Source: a virus. From it: DNA of 50,906 nucleotides. Of the stretch, positions 17,995-26,709 are shown piece by piece (positions within the stretch are counted from its first letter, which is position 1; every line of letters begins with the position of its first letter). The notes under the pieces are model-generated. The model ran no database searches. It had not been told where the DNA came from and worked only from the letters and a program-made list of their open reading frames with translations. Location of the stretch: positions 1 to 50,906 of IMG/VR virus record IMGVR_UViG_3300005253_000221; one strand, written 5' to 3'. The position numbers and the translations under genes were made by a program.

Positions 17995-18412
17995 TTTTTT
18001 TGATCCTTTCACATTTGAAACATTTCATGTCATTGGGTAGCCAAACGCCACACTTGGGGCACGGCGCAAGGTCATCTTGTAGTTCACTCAGATTATCACC
18101 ACCCGCTGCTTCTTTCTCAGCCAGCTTATTGACCACTGACACAGGTGGCTCTACCACAACCTGATTGATCTCGATGGTTTCGGGTACTAGCCCGGCCAGT
18201 TTATCGGCCAGGGCCTTGACACCAGTAACATACGACTGATCATCGGCTTCCACTAACCCGGCCTCTAAGTGGCGCTCGGCTATGTGCAAGCCCATGATAG
18301 TCTGTGTTGCTTCCTTGGCAATGTTCTGCAAGACAACATCACCGTGGCACCTCTTCAGTTTCAGCCCACTCTTGCACGGACACGGTTCATTGCGGCCTAT
18401 CTTATTCGTCAC
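17987..18412 (-). CDS. SEC-C motif zinc protein
   Basis: 141 residues from the GTG at 18412, 7 bases after GGAG. The N-terminus GRNEPCPCKSGLKLKRCHG is a textbook SEC-C zinc-binding motif (C-x-C-x8-C-H). The C-terminus is a second zinc ribbon (CPKCGVW plus CFKC). The middle is helical. SEC-C is known from the SecA C-terminus and from stand-alone proteins binding nucleic acid or protein partners; the role here is unknown. It overlaps the upstream ATPase gene (stop at 18402) and the downstream SSB-like gene. Confidence 0.7.
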   Translation of the reverse strand: MTNKIGRNEPCPCKSGLKLKRCHGDVVLQNIAKEATQTIMGLHIAERHLEAGLVEADDQSYVTGVKALADKLAGLVPETIEINQVVVEPPVSVVNKLAEKEAAGGDNLSELQDDLAPCPKCGVWLPNDMKCFKCERIKKNA

Positions 18413-19253
18413 TATAATACTCCGGGAACAATAGTCTCCATATCGAATCGTCACTCTCCTCTGCGAACGCAACAACCGGGTACCCTTTCAGCAGCCGCCC
18501 TCGGGACTTGGCCTGATAAGAGAACTCCGGTTGTGTGAACAGGGCACGGGTACCTGATGTAACGCCGATCTTGCCTTCGATCTTCACCTGCTCATAGTCC
18601 AGCTTGAATACGAAGTTGGCCCAGGCATTGAATAAGCCGACCACTGGTGCGCTTTGCTTGTCATATAGTTCAGGCTGAGCGTACAGGTAAGAGCCAAAGG
18701 TGGTGTCGATTTTGGTTATATTGACCAACTGGGCCAGCAATACGACGTTCTTGTTCTGTCGCACCAGAACATCAAGGTCACCCTTGAGCAGGTTCATCGC
18801 ATCGTACACATGCTTGTAGCCCTTACCAAAGCCATAGTCTTCGATACTCTCGATCTTCTTACCGTGCTCATGCTTGACATTGGCAATAACGTGCGACTCG
18901 GCCATGCTCTGAACGAAGGTGATGGTGTCGATGATGATATTCTTCTTATTCTCGAACAGCGGGACATCCTGTAGTGCCAGACGTAGATGCTCGAACGTCT
19001 CGATACCGCTTATGATATCGGGTTGTTCACCAGTCAAAGGATTGACCAAGTCGGAAAGCCCTTCATCGGGTTGGATGAACACACAGTCGGGCAGCATACT
19101 AGCCAGCGTTGACTTACCCATGCCCGTCGGAGCGTATACCCCGATCTTCTCGCCGTTGTTCTCCTTGGAGAATTGAGTTATCGAAAAGATGGGTGGTGTC
19201 CTGGCGCCTGGCCTAGGTTTCGGTTTGAACTTTTTCACTGGCTTTCTCCTCAT
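18402..19253 (-). CDS. Sak4-like RecA-type ATPase (AAA_24)
   Basis: 283 residues from the ATG at 19253. Walker A GVYAPTGMGKSTL is near residue 40, Walker B NIIIDTI near 105, and a later sensor-like LLAQLVN near 170. The compact RecA fold without an extra N-domain matches phage Sak4-type single-strand annealing or recombination-mediator ATPases. The N-terminal 25 residues are very basic. It is clustered with the SSB-like protein and a Cas4-like nuclease, a combination typical of phage recombination modules. The start overlaps the upstream 70-residue gene by about 40 bases. Confidence 0.75.
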   Translation of the reverse strand: MRRKPVKKFKPKPRPGARTPPIFSITQFSKENNGEKIGVYAPTGMGKSTLASMLPDCVFIQPDEGLSDLVNPLTGEQPDIISGIETFEHLRLALQDVPLFENKKNIIIDTITFVQSMAESHVIANVKHEHGKKIESIEDYGFGKGYKHVYDAMNLLKGDLDVLVRQNKNVVLLAQLVNITKIDTTFGSYLYAQPELYDKQSAPVVGLFNAWANFVFKLDYEQVKIEGKIGVTSGTRALFTQPEFSYQAKSRGRLLKGYPVVAFAEESDDSIWRLLFPEYYSDE

Positions 19254-19425
19254 GATTTTCAACTCTACTTACAAGTTCCATGAACGCTTCGTTCATCTCG
19301 TCCATATGCGTGCCTAATTCCTCAGCCATATTCCCAGTTATTATCCCCATCCTTTCTAGGACGTGGTGGGTACGAAGAACTATGTCAAAGAAACGATCAA
19401 ATTTATTCTCCTCCGGATACATCAT
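19213..19425 (-). CDS. hypothetical helical protein, 70 residues
   Basis: The start at 19425 (tandem ATGATG) follows GGGAGAAAGACG inside the end of the upstream nuclease gene. The product is acidic and helical, with several Met and Glu repeats, compatible with a small coiled coil. Its 3' end overlaps the ATPase gene start. No family recognised. Confidence 0.5.
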   Translation of the reverse strand: MMYPEENKFDRFFDIVLRTHHVLERMGIITGNMAEELGTHMDEMNEAFMELVSRVENHEEKASEKVQTET

Positions 19426-20692
19426 CGTCTTTCTCCCATTTACACTCGAATCCATCGAGTATGTTGTCACTTGTAATCGGTTCCCTGTGCCAACAGTAGG
19501 CAATCATGGGACAGGTGTATGTACCCTTGGGTTTACACGCCCGCTCGTCTTGCCACCAGTGGTCGGTACGTCTCAAGTCTAGTATGACCCTGTAGATGGA
19601 GAACAGCTGGCCCTCGAACGCGGCCATGTCATCGATCGTCCTACTGATCTCACGCCTAGCAAAGTATTTGTCCGGGTCTGCGGTGATGTCACCGAATACT
19701 CGTGCACCGTACAGTACCTCGTTTTCATAAATAGCATTGTCGTCTCCATTGACGTTGGGCACCAGCGTCACAGGTACGCCATCTATCCTGGGCATATCAT
19801 TCTCAATGGGGCGGAGGAATCTCTTTGGCTTTCCCTTCCCTTTGACTTCCTCTACAATTTTCAGGCCCGCGATGCTAACACCTTCCCCGACGTACTCTTC
19901 GTCTTCCAATATTCTCTTGCTCTCAGCCATACTGAGCTTCTTCATCTTAATACCTGGTTTATGCCACACGTCGTACAATACGGTGGTTGCAATCGGGTCA
20001 TCCTTCTTGATGCCGTATCGTTCAAGTTCACCAGTCTGTTGCAACCTCCACATAGCATAGGGGTACAACAAGGTCTGTGTATCCAGGTCCATGTGGTCCC
20101 AGTACCCGCTGCCGTCGTCTATGGCACTGTCAGTTGACTTGGACTCCAGCACCGCAATAGTCCCGCTCTCCTTGATCCTGATCAACCGGTCAAGTTTTCC
20201 GCGCACTCGTCCGTCGCGGCATGGGCTACCTGTCTCCGGGTCAAGGATCTTTATGTCAAAGGGAACCTCGGTAGCCAGCACATCGTACTCGGGATTGTTC
20301 ACATCCCAGTGCCACATATAAGCAGCGATGGACATGTACAACTTGGACTTCATCTGTGCCTGTTTCTCATCCTCGTGAGCCATGGGGTATGACGCTTCGA
20401 GTAGCCTGGACACAACGGTCATGGCGTCGTCGTCTACCTTCCTGGTGCCGCCACATATCAGACAGTTCTCGTTGGTGCCCTCGAACGGAGCACACCGTGG
20501 ACAGTCGTCGCCCTCGTGACTCTCTGCTACCTCAAGCAGTGAACCCCAGTCAGTACCAGCCTGCATTCCCTCCGTGCGCTCGATGGGTATAATGCCCGCT
20601 ATGTACTTGGCCTTGAATAACATCGGGCACCGCTTGAACGCAGCGATAGCCGACGCGCTTAGGTATATGATCCGCTCATTTCTTTTTGTCAT
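19403..20692 (-). CDS. Cas4/RecB-like PD-(D/E)XK nuclease with Cys cluster
   Basis: 429 residues, start with GTGGAGTAAC. The core shows VRGKLDRLI with the catalytic Asp, then VLESKS (E-x-K) about 20 residues later. An N-terminal Cys (KRCPMLFK) and C-terminal Cys residues (GTYTCPMIAYC) fit the Cas4/AddB-type iron-sulfur cluster arrangement. An inserted zinc-like CxxC-x-CxxC segment lies near residues 60-80. Such nucleases process DNA ends and cooperate with Sak4-like ATPases. Confidence 0.75.
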   Translation of the reverse strand: MTKRNERIIYLSASAIAAFKRCPMLFKAKYIAGIIPIERTEGMQAGTDWGSLLEVAESHEGDDCPRCAPFEGTNENCLICGGTRKVDDDAMTVVSRLLEASYPMAHEDEKQAQMKSKLYMSIAAYMWHWDVNNPEYDVLATEVPFDIKILDPETGSPCRDGRVRGKLDRLIRIKESGTIAVLESKSTDSAIDDGSGYWDHMDLDTQTLLYPYAMWRLQQTGELERYGIKKDDPIATTVLYDVWHKPGIKMKKLSMAESKRILEDEEYVGEGVSIAGLKIVEEVKGKGKPKRFLRPIENDMPRIDGVPVTLVPNVNGDDNAIYENEVLYGARVFGDITADPDKYFARREISRTIDDMAAFEGQLFSIYRVILDLRRTDHWWQDERACKPKGTYTCPMIAYCWHREPITSDNILDGFECKWEKDDDVSGGE

Positions 20693-20693
20693 G

Positions 20694-20918
20694 TTACTCC
20701 ACTTTCACAGAAGTTACCTCGATGTGCGCGGTCACCCCATGTATCACCTTGAATGATTTCTCGGGGGTATGGGCAGTATACGATGTACCCCGCAATGCCA
20801 CCATGTCTTCGACATATCCATCCCGTATAAGCTTGGCTACCGCATCGTTTATCTTACTGGTCTCATATTGAGTAGCACAGGCTCCATTCTCATTTCTGGT
20901 TATCAGAAAAAACTTCAT
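20694..20918 (-). CDS. hypothetical protein, 74 residues
   Basis: The ATG overlaps the upstream VRR-NUC gene stop (ATGA). Mixed alpha/beta composition, no Cys pairs or membrane helix. It sits between two nuclease genes and is probably co-translated with them. No family recognised. Confidence 0.5.
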   Translation of the reverse strand: MKFFLITRNENGACATQYETSKINDAVAKLIRDGYVEDMVALRGTSYTAHTPEKSFKVIHGVTAHIEVTSVKVE

Positions 20919-21355
20919 AAGTATCCCTTCAATTTGTGTTCCAGTTCAGGCACGCCATGTACTACGATGTACAGGCCCTTGCCTCTATGTACACGGGCCA
21001 TTCGTTTCAGCTGTGACCTGCTGAGCCTGCCGCCCTTCCCTTTCTTATACTCCACCTCCAGGTGTTTGCCACATGGTAGCATGCCGACCATGTCACCACC
21101 ACCGATGATGCCGTAAGCCAGGAAACTGCGGCTGTAGCCCAGCATACCGGCACCGTTATTCAACCTATCCATCACGCAGCCGTGGCGTTCGAGCCAGCTA
21201 TTACACAGCTTGGTTACCTCGGACTCGGGGGCGTCCTCGTCGACCGGCACCACTGACTTGGTAGGCATGCCACCTTGTGCATCGGTCATTTTGTCTTGAC
21301 CGAGGATCTTAGCGGCTATCCGCTTGAACCGCACTTCTTTGGATGGTCGCCTCAT
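20915..21355 (-). CDS. VRR-NUC domain nuclease
   Basis: 146 residues. The C-terminal 90 residues show the VRR-NUC pattern: a conserved region with NNGAG, then GGGDMVG (catalytic Asp), then LEVEYKKGKGG (E-x-K) and a following LSRSQ. VRR-NUC enzymes are PD-(D/E)XK structure-specific nucleases that can act as Holliday-junction resolvases. The N-terminal 45 residues are basic. Translation is coupled to both neighbours through ATGA overlaps. Confidence 0.8.
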   Translation of the reverse strand: MRRPSKEVRFKRIAAKILGQDKMTDAQGGMPTKSVVPVDEDAPESEVTKLCNSWLERHGCVMDRLNNGAGMLGYSRSFLAYGIIGGGDMVGMLPCGKHLEVEYKKGKGGRLSRSQLKRMARVHRGKGLYIVVHGVPELEHKLKGYL

Positions 21356-21534
21356 TTAACGTGTCTCCATAAACGGGTGAAGTCATAACCCTGATAGCTG
21401 GACATCTTTTCCAGTTCCCCCGGGGTAATGGCTTCAATAGTAGACTTCAGTAAATCTTCTATACACCAATCGAACCACTTGTTGTATTTCTTCTTCAGCC
21501 GCCATGACCTACACTTGCGTCCGCCTATTCTCAT
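21352..21534 (-). CDS. hypothetical basic protein, 60 residues
   Basis: The start at 21534 forms an ATGA overlap with the upstream stop and has AGAGAGG about 10 bases before it; an alternative ATG is at 21543. Very basic N-terminus (RGGRKCRSWRLKKK-type composition) and a helical body. It could be nucleic-acid binding, but this is inference from charge only. Confidence 0.45.
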   Translation of the reverse strand: MRIGGRKCRSWRLKKKYNKWFDWCIEDLLKSTIEAITPGELEKMSSYQGYDFTRLWRHVK

Positions 21535-21731
21535 TTCGCGCATGCCTCTCTCATGTCCTCAAACGTCACTTCCTTGTGCCCTCTCGTGTACAGCTTCTGG
21601 CCTTTTTCTGAATATGTAGCTATTAGAAATGACCAATCTGAACTTGTAGCCATATAGTCAAGTACCTCCCCGTATATCCACTGGTCGTTTATCTTAAACG
21701 ATACATATTGTCCAACCAATGCTTTGCTCAT
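21531..21731 (-). CDS. hypothetical small beta-rich protein, 66 residues
   Basis: The start ATG overlaps the polymerase stop as ATGA. Alternating hydrophobic and polar residues suggest a small beta barrel. It lies directly downstream of the DNA polymerase and is co-translated with it. No family recognised. Confidence 0.5.
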   Translation of the reverse strand: MSKALVGQYVSFKINDQWIYGEVLDYMATSSDWSFLIATYSEKGQKLYTRGHKEVTFEDMREACAK

Positions 21732-23845
21732 TTTGCATATACCTCCCTAAGTTTACCTTCTGCTCCAAGTGGTAGGCCGTGCGACCAGTCAGGCCCTGTT
21801 TCCATGATTGCGATCTGTTCTGCAAGGTGAGTCTCTGCGCTCTCTGTTGGTACCGATGCTGTGATGTCATCGTAGCAGTGTAGCACTACGTTGAAGTCGA
21901 AGCCTGCCGCGTGCTCCAGCTTTTCTATCCACCACACCATGAGGTCACGGCTTATCGCCTGGCATATGTTCTCTGTGATCGTGCCGCCCCATAGTATGCC
22001 CCACCTCCACTTCAGGTCACCATCTGGTGTTACCCTGGCCTTGCAGTACCGTAGCTTGCGACCAGATGGTAATTCAATGGTGGTGATACCGTTGAGGTAC
22101 TTGTTCAAAGATTGATTCTCGTGATAAAACTTCAACGAGATACTGGTGCGGGGTATGGGGACACGGATTACATTACCGGGATGCCGGGTAGCTACCTTCC
22201 ATGCCTTCTCTACCTTCCTCCAGAATCCGGGGATACACCTGTACTTGCCTCGATACGTGTCGATGATGCCCTTACAGAATTTCAGGTCATACTCACCTCT
22301 ATCGAAGTACGGCCTCAGCTTGTCGTTCTGTAGACACCTGCTGTGAAACTTAGCGCCACCCATACCGTAGCCACCGCCAAGGATGGAATCCTTTCCGAAT
22401 CCACGCTGCAGGTCAACTATGGTCTGTTGTCCGGCGTACTCTTCAACGTCGTTGTCTTCGTCCCACTTCCATACCCTCGCCTTGAAGATGTCCGATGACA
22501 GAGTAGAGTACGGGTCACCGTTGTTCCTGAAGTCCTCGGTCAGATCATGTTGACCAGCCAACCACGATAGTATCCTTGCTTCTATCTGACATGAGTCCGC
22601 CATCGACAGCTTCCCACCCTTCCGAGCTTTTAGCACGCTACGCACCTGGCTTATGAGGGTATGAATAGGCGTCATTCTACCCTTGCCCCCCATGTTGAGC
22701 AAGTTGATGGCGTGTCCACCGGTAAACCGCCCAGTGTGTGCACCATAATAGTGAAGCGGTACATGCAGCCCGTCGAACTGCGACTGGTCAAGTATTCCTC
22801 TCACCTTATCAATGTGGGTAGGCCATGACTTGATGCCGATTCTTGCCATCATAAGGTCACGCACTTTTTGATCAGTGTGTGCCTGCATCCACTTGCAGCC
22901 ATCGTCTTCCTTGGCGAATGCCGGTCGGGCCTTGAGCAGCGGGACATCATCGGACGGGTCACCATATTTTTCAAGTAGCGGTATCATGTTCTTCGATGCG
23001 TCGGGATACTTTCCTTTCTTGTTCTTGTCGCAGTGCTTCAGTGGCACACGCTCATCATGCACAGCCAGCAGCTCACCCATCTCAGTGATCAGTTTGATGG
23101 GGCTACCCAACATCTTGGCGTCGTACTCGCGACACATTTTCTTGAGCTGCAGTGTCATGCCTGTCTTGATGCGGGTGGCTCGTGGCCGGTCAATATCAAA
23201 CTGAGGGTTGATGTACAGATCAAGCGTATGTCGCGCCATGAATGCTTCAAGCGGCGTGTATTCTACTCGCGGTAGGTACCTCTCGAACAGCTCACACTGA
23301 TTATCAATGTCACGCTTAGTGTACTTGATAAACTGATCAAGCGCACGCGGGGATGCGATCAGCTCGTTATACGTTGTGTTAGCGAACGACGTGGTGTCAC
23401 CTTTACCCGGCAGCCCCTCCATCTTCGACACGTCCTTCAGGTGGTGGCTCATCCGCGCATCATAAAACCTAAGCAGATCATCTAGATCGATGATATACTC
23501 GGGAACGATACCGTAGTGATGCTGAAGTATCATCATGTCGAACTTGGCGTTTTTGGCCACGACAGTGACGCGTTCAAATTTTCTGCCGTATTTATAAAAA
23601 AGCCCCAAAAGATGCTGGGAAATGTCCGGTCCATTTATGACATATGTCTCATGATTGCGTCGAGGGGTCATCAACTGAAACCCGCACCCCAAGAACTCCC
23701 ACTCTGGATGCCGAATGTACTCTATGTTGGACTGGTACTCGAAGCCCATCTCAAAACGCTTGCCGAATCTGGCCTCGAAGTCCAACATCAACACATCAGT
23801 CGGATACTTAATCTTATTCAGAGCTTGTATCGTCTTCAATCTCAT
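21728..23845 (-). CDS. DNA polymerase, family A, with 3'-5' exonuclease domain
   Basis: 705 residues from the ATG at 23845, chosen because GCGGAGG lies just upstream. Exonuclease motifs are present: DFEARFG (DxE), NAKFDMM, and YTKRDID (YxxxD). Polymerase motif A is SMADSCQIEARIL. Motif B is RGFGKDSILGGGYG, which puts Leu489 at the position of E. coli Pol I Phe762, with Lys485 and Tyr493 at 758 and 766. Motif C is LHCYDDI, so Tyr-Asp-Asp replaces the usual His-Asp-Glu. No 5'-3' exonuclease domain is present. It replicates the phage genome with the primase-helicase. Confidence 0.93.
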   Translation of the reverse strand: MRLKTIQALNKIKYPTDVLMLDFEARFGKRFEMGFEYQSNIEYIRHPEWEFLGCGFQLMTPRRNHETYVINGPDISQHLLGLFYKYGRKFERVTVVAKNAKFDMMILQHHYGIVPEYIIDLDDLLRFYDARMSHHLKDVSKMEGLPGKGDTTSFANTTYNELIASPRALDQFIKYTKRDIDNQCELFERYLPRVEYTPLEAFMARHTLDLYINPQFDIDRPRATRIKTGMTLQLKKMCREYDAKMLGSPIKLITEMGELLAVHDERVPLKHCDKNKKGKYPDASKNMIPLLEKYGDPSDDVPLLKARPAFAKEDDGCKWMQAHTDQKVRDLMMARIGIKSWPTHIDKVRGILDQSQFDGLHVPLHYYGAHTGRFTGGHAINLLNMGGKGRMTPIHTLISQVRSVLKARKGGKLSMADSCQIEARILSWLAGQHDLTEDFRNNGDPYSTLSSDIFKARVWKWDEDNDVEEYAGQQTIVDLQRGFGKDSILGGGYGMGGAKFHSRCLQNDKLRPYFDRGEYDLKFCKGIIDTYRGKYRCIPGFWRKVEKAWKVATRHPGNVIRVPIPRTSISLKFYHENQSLNKYLNGITTIELPSGRKLRYCKARVTPDGDLKWRWGILWGGTITENICQAISRDLMVWWIEKLEHAAGFDFNVVLHCYDDITASVPTESAETHLAEQIAIMETGPDWSHGLPLGAEGKLREVYAK

Positions 23846-24350
23846 CGGTATCCTCCGCCGCATACTTATCAGCCATGGCCTTCAACTCCGCATCGGTTTT
23901 ACCCTCAACCATCTTGTTGCTATTCTGTATGCGGTTGTTGACCAGACGATACCGGCATAGCGGCATTAGCGCTACCCTAATAGTATCACGATCACGCACG
24001 AGCTGATCGAAGTACTCGAACAGGTCACGTATCTCCTCCATGGCGGGGTCAGTCGGAGTGTCGTCGTACCTCCAGATGGCGGTGATCATACAAGACAGCT
24101 CAGCACCCAGGCACTGAGCCTTGATGCGTGACCTGGAACCAATGCCGTCGGACACATAGGGCAGACGAGACTGATCCCTGGACCCGTATGCGAAGATATA
24201 TTTGCGAACGAACTCTTCACACTGAGTATGGCCTTTAATAAACGGAAGATTCAAGGCTGAACCGAATACACCGTCCAACTCATCACGCAATTTCCTCATC
24301 ACCTGGTGGTGCTTGCGTTCGGCGAACTTACTCTTTTTTATCATCGTCAT
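23814..24350 (-). CDS. hypothetical protein upstream of DNA polymerase
   Basis: 178 residues from the ATG at 24350, preceded by GGAGACA; another ATG two codons later at 24344 is also possible. The sequence has a basic N-terminus and a helical core, with a cluster of acidic residues at the C-terminus. Its 3' end overlaps the polymerase start by 32 bases. Function not recognised. Confidence 0.55.
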   Translation of the reverse strand: MTMIKKSKFAERKHHQVMRKLRDELDGVFGSALNLPFIKGHTQCEEFVRKYIFAYGSRDQSRLPYVSDGIGSRSRIKAQCLGAELSCMITAIWRYDDTPTDPAMEEIRDLFEYFDQLVRDRDTIRVALMPLCRYRLVNNRIQNSNKMVEGKTDAELKAMADKYAAEDTDEIEDDTSSE

Positions 24351-24459
24351 TGTCTCCAAAGAAGCATGCTTCACACAGTAACGCAGGACAACTGAGGTAT
24401 TCCCCTGTCGACAAAGCTATAGTCCCCTCATTTTTCTTGCACTCATCGCACTTACTCAT
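24328..24459 (-). CDS. 43-residue four-plus-Cys zinc-finger-like protein
   Basis: Starts MSKCDECKKNEG and carries Cys4, Cys7, Cys24, Cys29 and Cys32, consistent with a small zinc knuckle. It begins 3 bases after the metallophosphoesterase stop and overlaps the next gene by 23 bases. The acidic C-terminal tail is encoded by the same bases that carry the next gene's ribosome binding site. No database family assigned. Confidence 0.5.
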   Translation of the reverse strand: MSKCDECKKNEGTIALSTGEYLSCPALLCEACFFGDNDDDKKE

Positions 24460-24461
24460 AA

Positions 24462-25166
24462 CTAACCACGTTTCCTTTCAAATCGTGACCGGTGCCACCT
24501 CTCCCCAACACCACACGGCATGATGAAGTGTTGCGGTGTGCCATCTAAGATCACGCCAGCCGATAGAACTGGTCGTTTCTTGTAGTACCTGCTGTAGTTA
24601 AACTGCGGTGCCTTGACGTCGATGCCGCATCCCGTATCCATCGCGAAGATTCTCTTGTCTGGGTTGCACGCCCACTTAATACCGGATGCTGAGTGACAGT
24701 GGCCCATCACCGTGGACATGAGCATGGCCTTCGTGGCGTTATATGCAGGGTGAATACCCGAGCAGCCAGTGCCGTGGAAGTAGTACACATCATCAATCTT
24801 TACGTCATTGACCCACTTCCAGGTCGGCGTATCCCACACCTTGTTGTAGTCGCCAAGATACGGGGTTGTAATGTTTACGCTCTTGGCCAATCGAACCACC
24901 CGCTCATCATGGTTGCCGATAGTGACCCACGCTTTGGGAAAGTCCTTATGCCACAGTCGAACTTTTTTCCTGGTCCGCTTGTATTCCTCACTGGGACCAG
25001 GACAATCGGGATCACGCTCATGGAAGCTGATGTTGTGGTGGTCCACGACATCACCGATGATCACGGTCTTGTTGCACTTGTACTTGTTGTGCAGCCATCG
25101 CATCCATGCCCGATAGGCCGGATGCGTAGCATCCTCATGTGGATCTCCAACGGCTAATACTTTCAT
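24462..25166 (-). CDS. calcineurin-like metallophosphoesterase
   Basis: 234 residues with all family motifs: GDPHED, GDVVDHH, GNHDE and GHCHS, which bind the two-metal centre. Start ATG overlaps the upstream stop (ATGA), with AAAGGATAC before it. Phage members of this family are protein or nucleotide phosphatases or nucleases; the substrate cannot be told from sequence. It lies among nucleotide-metabolism genes. Confidence 0.88.
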   Translation of the reverse strand: MKVLAVGDPHEDATHPAYRAWMRWLHNKYKCNKTVIIGDVVDHHNISFHERDPDCPGPSEEYKRTRKKVRLWHKDFPKAWVTIGNHDERVVRLAKSVNITTPYLGDYNKVWDTPTWKWVNDVKIDDVYYFHGTGCSGIHPAYNATKAMLMSTVMGHCHSASGIKWACNPDKRIFAMDTGCGIDVKAPQFNYSRYYKKRPVLSAGVILDGTPQHFIMPCGVGERWHRSRFERKRG

Positions 25167-25582
25167 TTGTTGTATCCTTTTAGGACGGTGGTGAAGTGTT
25201 GGTGAACCCAGGTGTAGAGGTCTTCCTTATTATAAAATACTGGTTTGTCCGCCGCTCGGAACCACTTTTCCTCCTCATCGGCCCCTCTCGACTCTGTTTG
25301 CTCATAGTTCAGTTCGGTGCAAATCGCAGGTATTCGCAGGAGGGCGTCATACAAGGAGAACATGGCCTCGTCCGCATTCATCCAATCCCGGTACCCCCGA
25401 GGGAACATCATGTGTTGGAAGTGGGTCCATAAAGGCGTCACCGGCCACACAACCCCATCGGTCAACAACTCATCCCACACCTTACAGGACGCTCTCACAT
25501 TCAAAGCCTGGTCTCCCCTCGTATAAGGGCTTGCAATGTACACTACTGGCTTATCTGGTCTCTTGCTTTTCGGATCTTGCAT
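25163..25582 (-). CDS. nucleoside 2-deoxyribosyltransferase-like protein (DUF4406 type)
   Basis: 139 residues. The N-terminus VVYIASPYTRGD, the later PLWTHF and RGYRDWMNAD, and the segment DALLRIP follow the nucleoside 2-deoxyribosyltransferase/DUF4406 pattern. The family cleaves or transfers N-glycosidic bonds of deoxynucleosides. Neighbouring MazZ-like and phosphoesterase genes support a role in nucleotide metabolism. Catalytic activity is inferred. Confidence 0.65.
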   Translation of the reverse strand: MQDPKSKRPDKPVVYIASPYTRGDQALNVRASCKVWDELLTDGVVWPVTPLWTHFQHMMFPRGYRDWMNADEAMFSLYDALLRIPAICTELNYEQTESRGADEEEKWFRAADKPVFYNKEDLYTWVHQHFTTVLKGYNK

Positions 25583-26009
25583 CGTCTAGTATCCTTTGTG
25601 TAAATGGTTCAACTCTCGCAGAGCACCTATCTAGTATTTCTCCGGCTAATACGCTTAGACCGGGCTTGTTAAGATTGCCAGGTAACTGTGGAGGTCTATC
25701 ATCTACCCAGTTTTCCATGTGTTGACCGTCGCGCAGCACGGCTAAAGTTGCCATGGCTTTGATAATATGAGGTAGGCCGCTGTCCGGGTCGATGTCCTCG
25801 CCTTCCCACCAACTCATTATGTGACCGATTGCTGCGTCGTAATACACCGACGCGAGCACACCGGCGACACGGTAGTTATGTCGCCCATATTTTGCAGATC
25901 CCTCCAACATTGCAAGCCCAATTTCAAGCATGACACGAGACGGCACTGTACTCATTGGTGCCTTGCGCGCCCCCACCGCGTCCTTGGGGTTTACCTCTTT
26001 CGTGGTCAC
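25551..26009 (-). CDS. dATP/dGTP diphosphohydrolase-like protein (MazZ/DUF5664 domain)
   Basis: 152 residues from the GTG at 26009, preceded by GAAAGGA at good spacing; an ATG at 26030 overlapping the upstream stop is the alternative. The core NPKDAVGARKAP, EGSAKYGRHN and the later helices match the all-alpha dATP/dGTP pyrophosphohydrolase N-terminal domain found in many phages. It removes pyrophosphate from dNTPs, shaping the pool. No PurZ gene accompanies it, so I do not infer a 2-aminoadenine genome. Confidence 0.75.
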   Translation of the reverse strand: MTTKEVNPKDAVGARKAPMSTVPSRVMLEIGLAMLEGSAKYGRHNYRVAGVLASVYYDAAIGHIMSWWEGEDIDPDSGLPHIIKAMATLAVLRDGQHMENWVDDRPPQLPGNLNKPGLSVLAGEILDRCSARVEPFTQRILDDARSEKQETR

Positions 26010-26023
26010 ATTTTTCCTTTCTA

Positions 26024-26398
26024 TTACCATTTGCGTGTCACTTCCCCGTCCATGGTACTGTCATACGATAACATGGGTTTACGATCATGCTTGGGGATTA
26101 GCCCCTTCTTACGCAGTGCCCTAAGATGATCCTTTACTGTGCTGCAGGACACGCCCGTTACCTCTGCTATGTCATAGATCCTCATATTTTCCATCATGTA
26201 TAGCTGAAGAATGTGTGCCTTTTTGCGTGACAGTATTGGGAATAGGTACGGGGCTATCTTCTCTGCCTTCTCAAGCATACGGTACGCTGTCGGTGTGCTG
26301 ATGTTCATCTCTCTGGCCGCCACTTCGACCGACTTTCCTTCGTGCTCGTGATGCACCTTGCCAATGAGGATGCCCATATTTTTGGTTATTTTCTCCAT
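26024..26398 (-). CDS. HTH DNA-binding protein with two helix-turn-helix segments
   Basis: 124 residues. Residues about 21-48 (SVEVAAREMNISTPTAYRML) look like an HTH of sigma-region-4 type. Residues about 72-100 (YDIAEVTGVSCSTVKDHL) look like a second, LuxR/winged-type HTH. It is a plausible phage transcription regulator. It overlaps its upstream neighbour by 13 bases. Target sites are unknown; the palindromes and repeated motifs in this window are candidates. Confidence 0.65.
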   Translation of the reverse strand: MEKITKNMGILIGKVHHEHEGKSVEVAAREMNISTPTAYRMLEKAEKIAPYLFPILSRKKAHILQLYMMENMRIYDIAEVTGVSCSTVKDHLRALRKKGLIPKHDRKPMLSYDSTMDGEVTRKW

Positions 26399-26709
26399 AC
26401 TTCATTCTCGTCAATCTCCCTGCCGATATCTCTATGCAGAGCTGCCGACTCCTTAACTTGATTGAACATTGCACCTACCCCTACTTCGGCAGATCTAAAA
26501 ACAAGCAACCACATTGTCTGTTCGACATCGGACATCTTGTTTTTGCCCGCATCGAATGAACGATGACAAACTATCAACGCATTAGTGACCGATTTCATAT
26601 CTTTTGACAAGGAGGCCATAATCGCATTCTTTCGACTGTTGATACGGATACCTGCCCTGGTCAATGGTGCGAACCCGCCCCCGGATTCGACCTCACCCTT
26701 GGCTGACAT
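26386..26709 (-). CDS. hypothetical protein, 107 residues
   Basis: Start with AGAGGTGATGA upstream, overlapping the RecG gene end by 17 bases. Helical with a Gly-rich N-terminus (SGGGFAP). No motif recognised. Probably co-expressed with RecG and the HTH protein. Confidence 0.5.
   Translation of the reverse strand: MSAKGEVESGGGFAPLTRAGIRINSRKNAIMASLSKDMKSVTNALIVCHRSFDAGKNKMSDVEQTMWLLVFRSAEVGVGAMFNQVKESAALHRDIGREIDENEVWRK

Noticed and set aside
25551-26009. 2-aminoadenine (Z) genome based on the MazZ-like gene
   Set aside because: No PurZ or DatZ partner is present in the window, and MazZ-like domains are common in ordinary phages.
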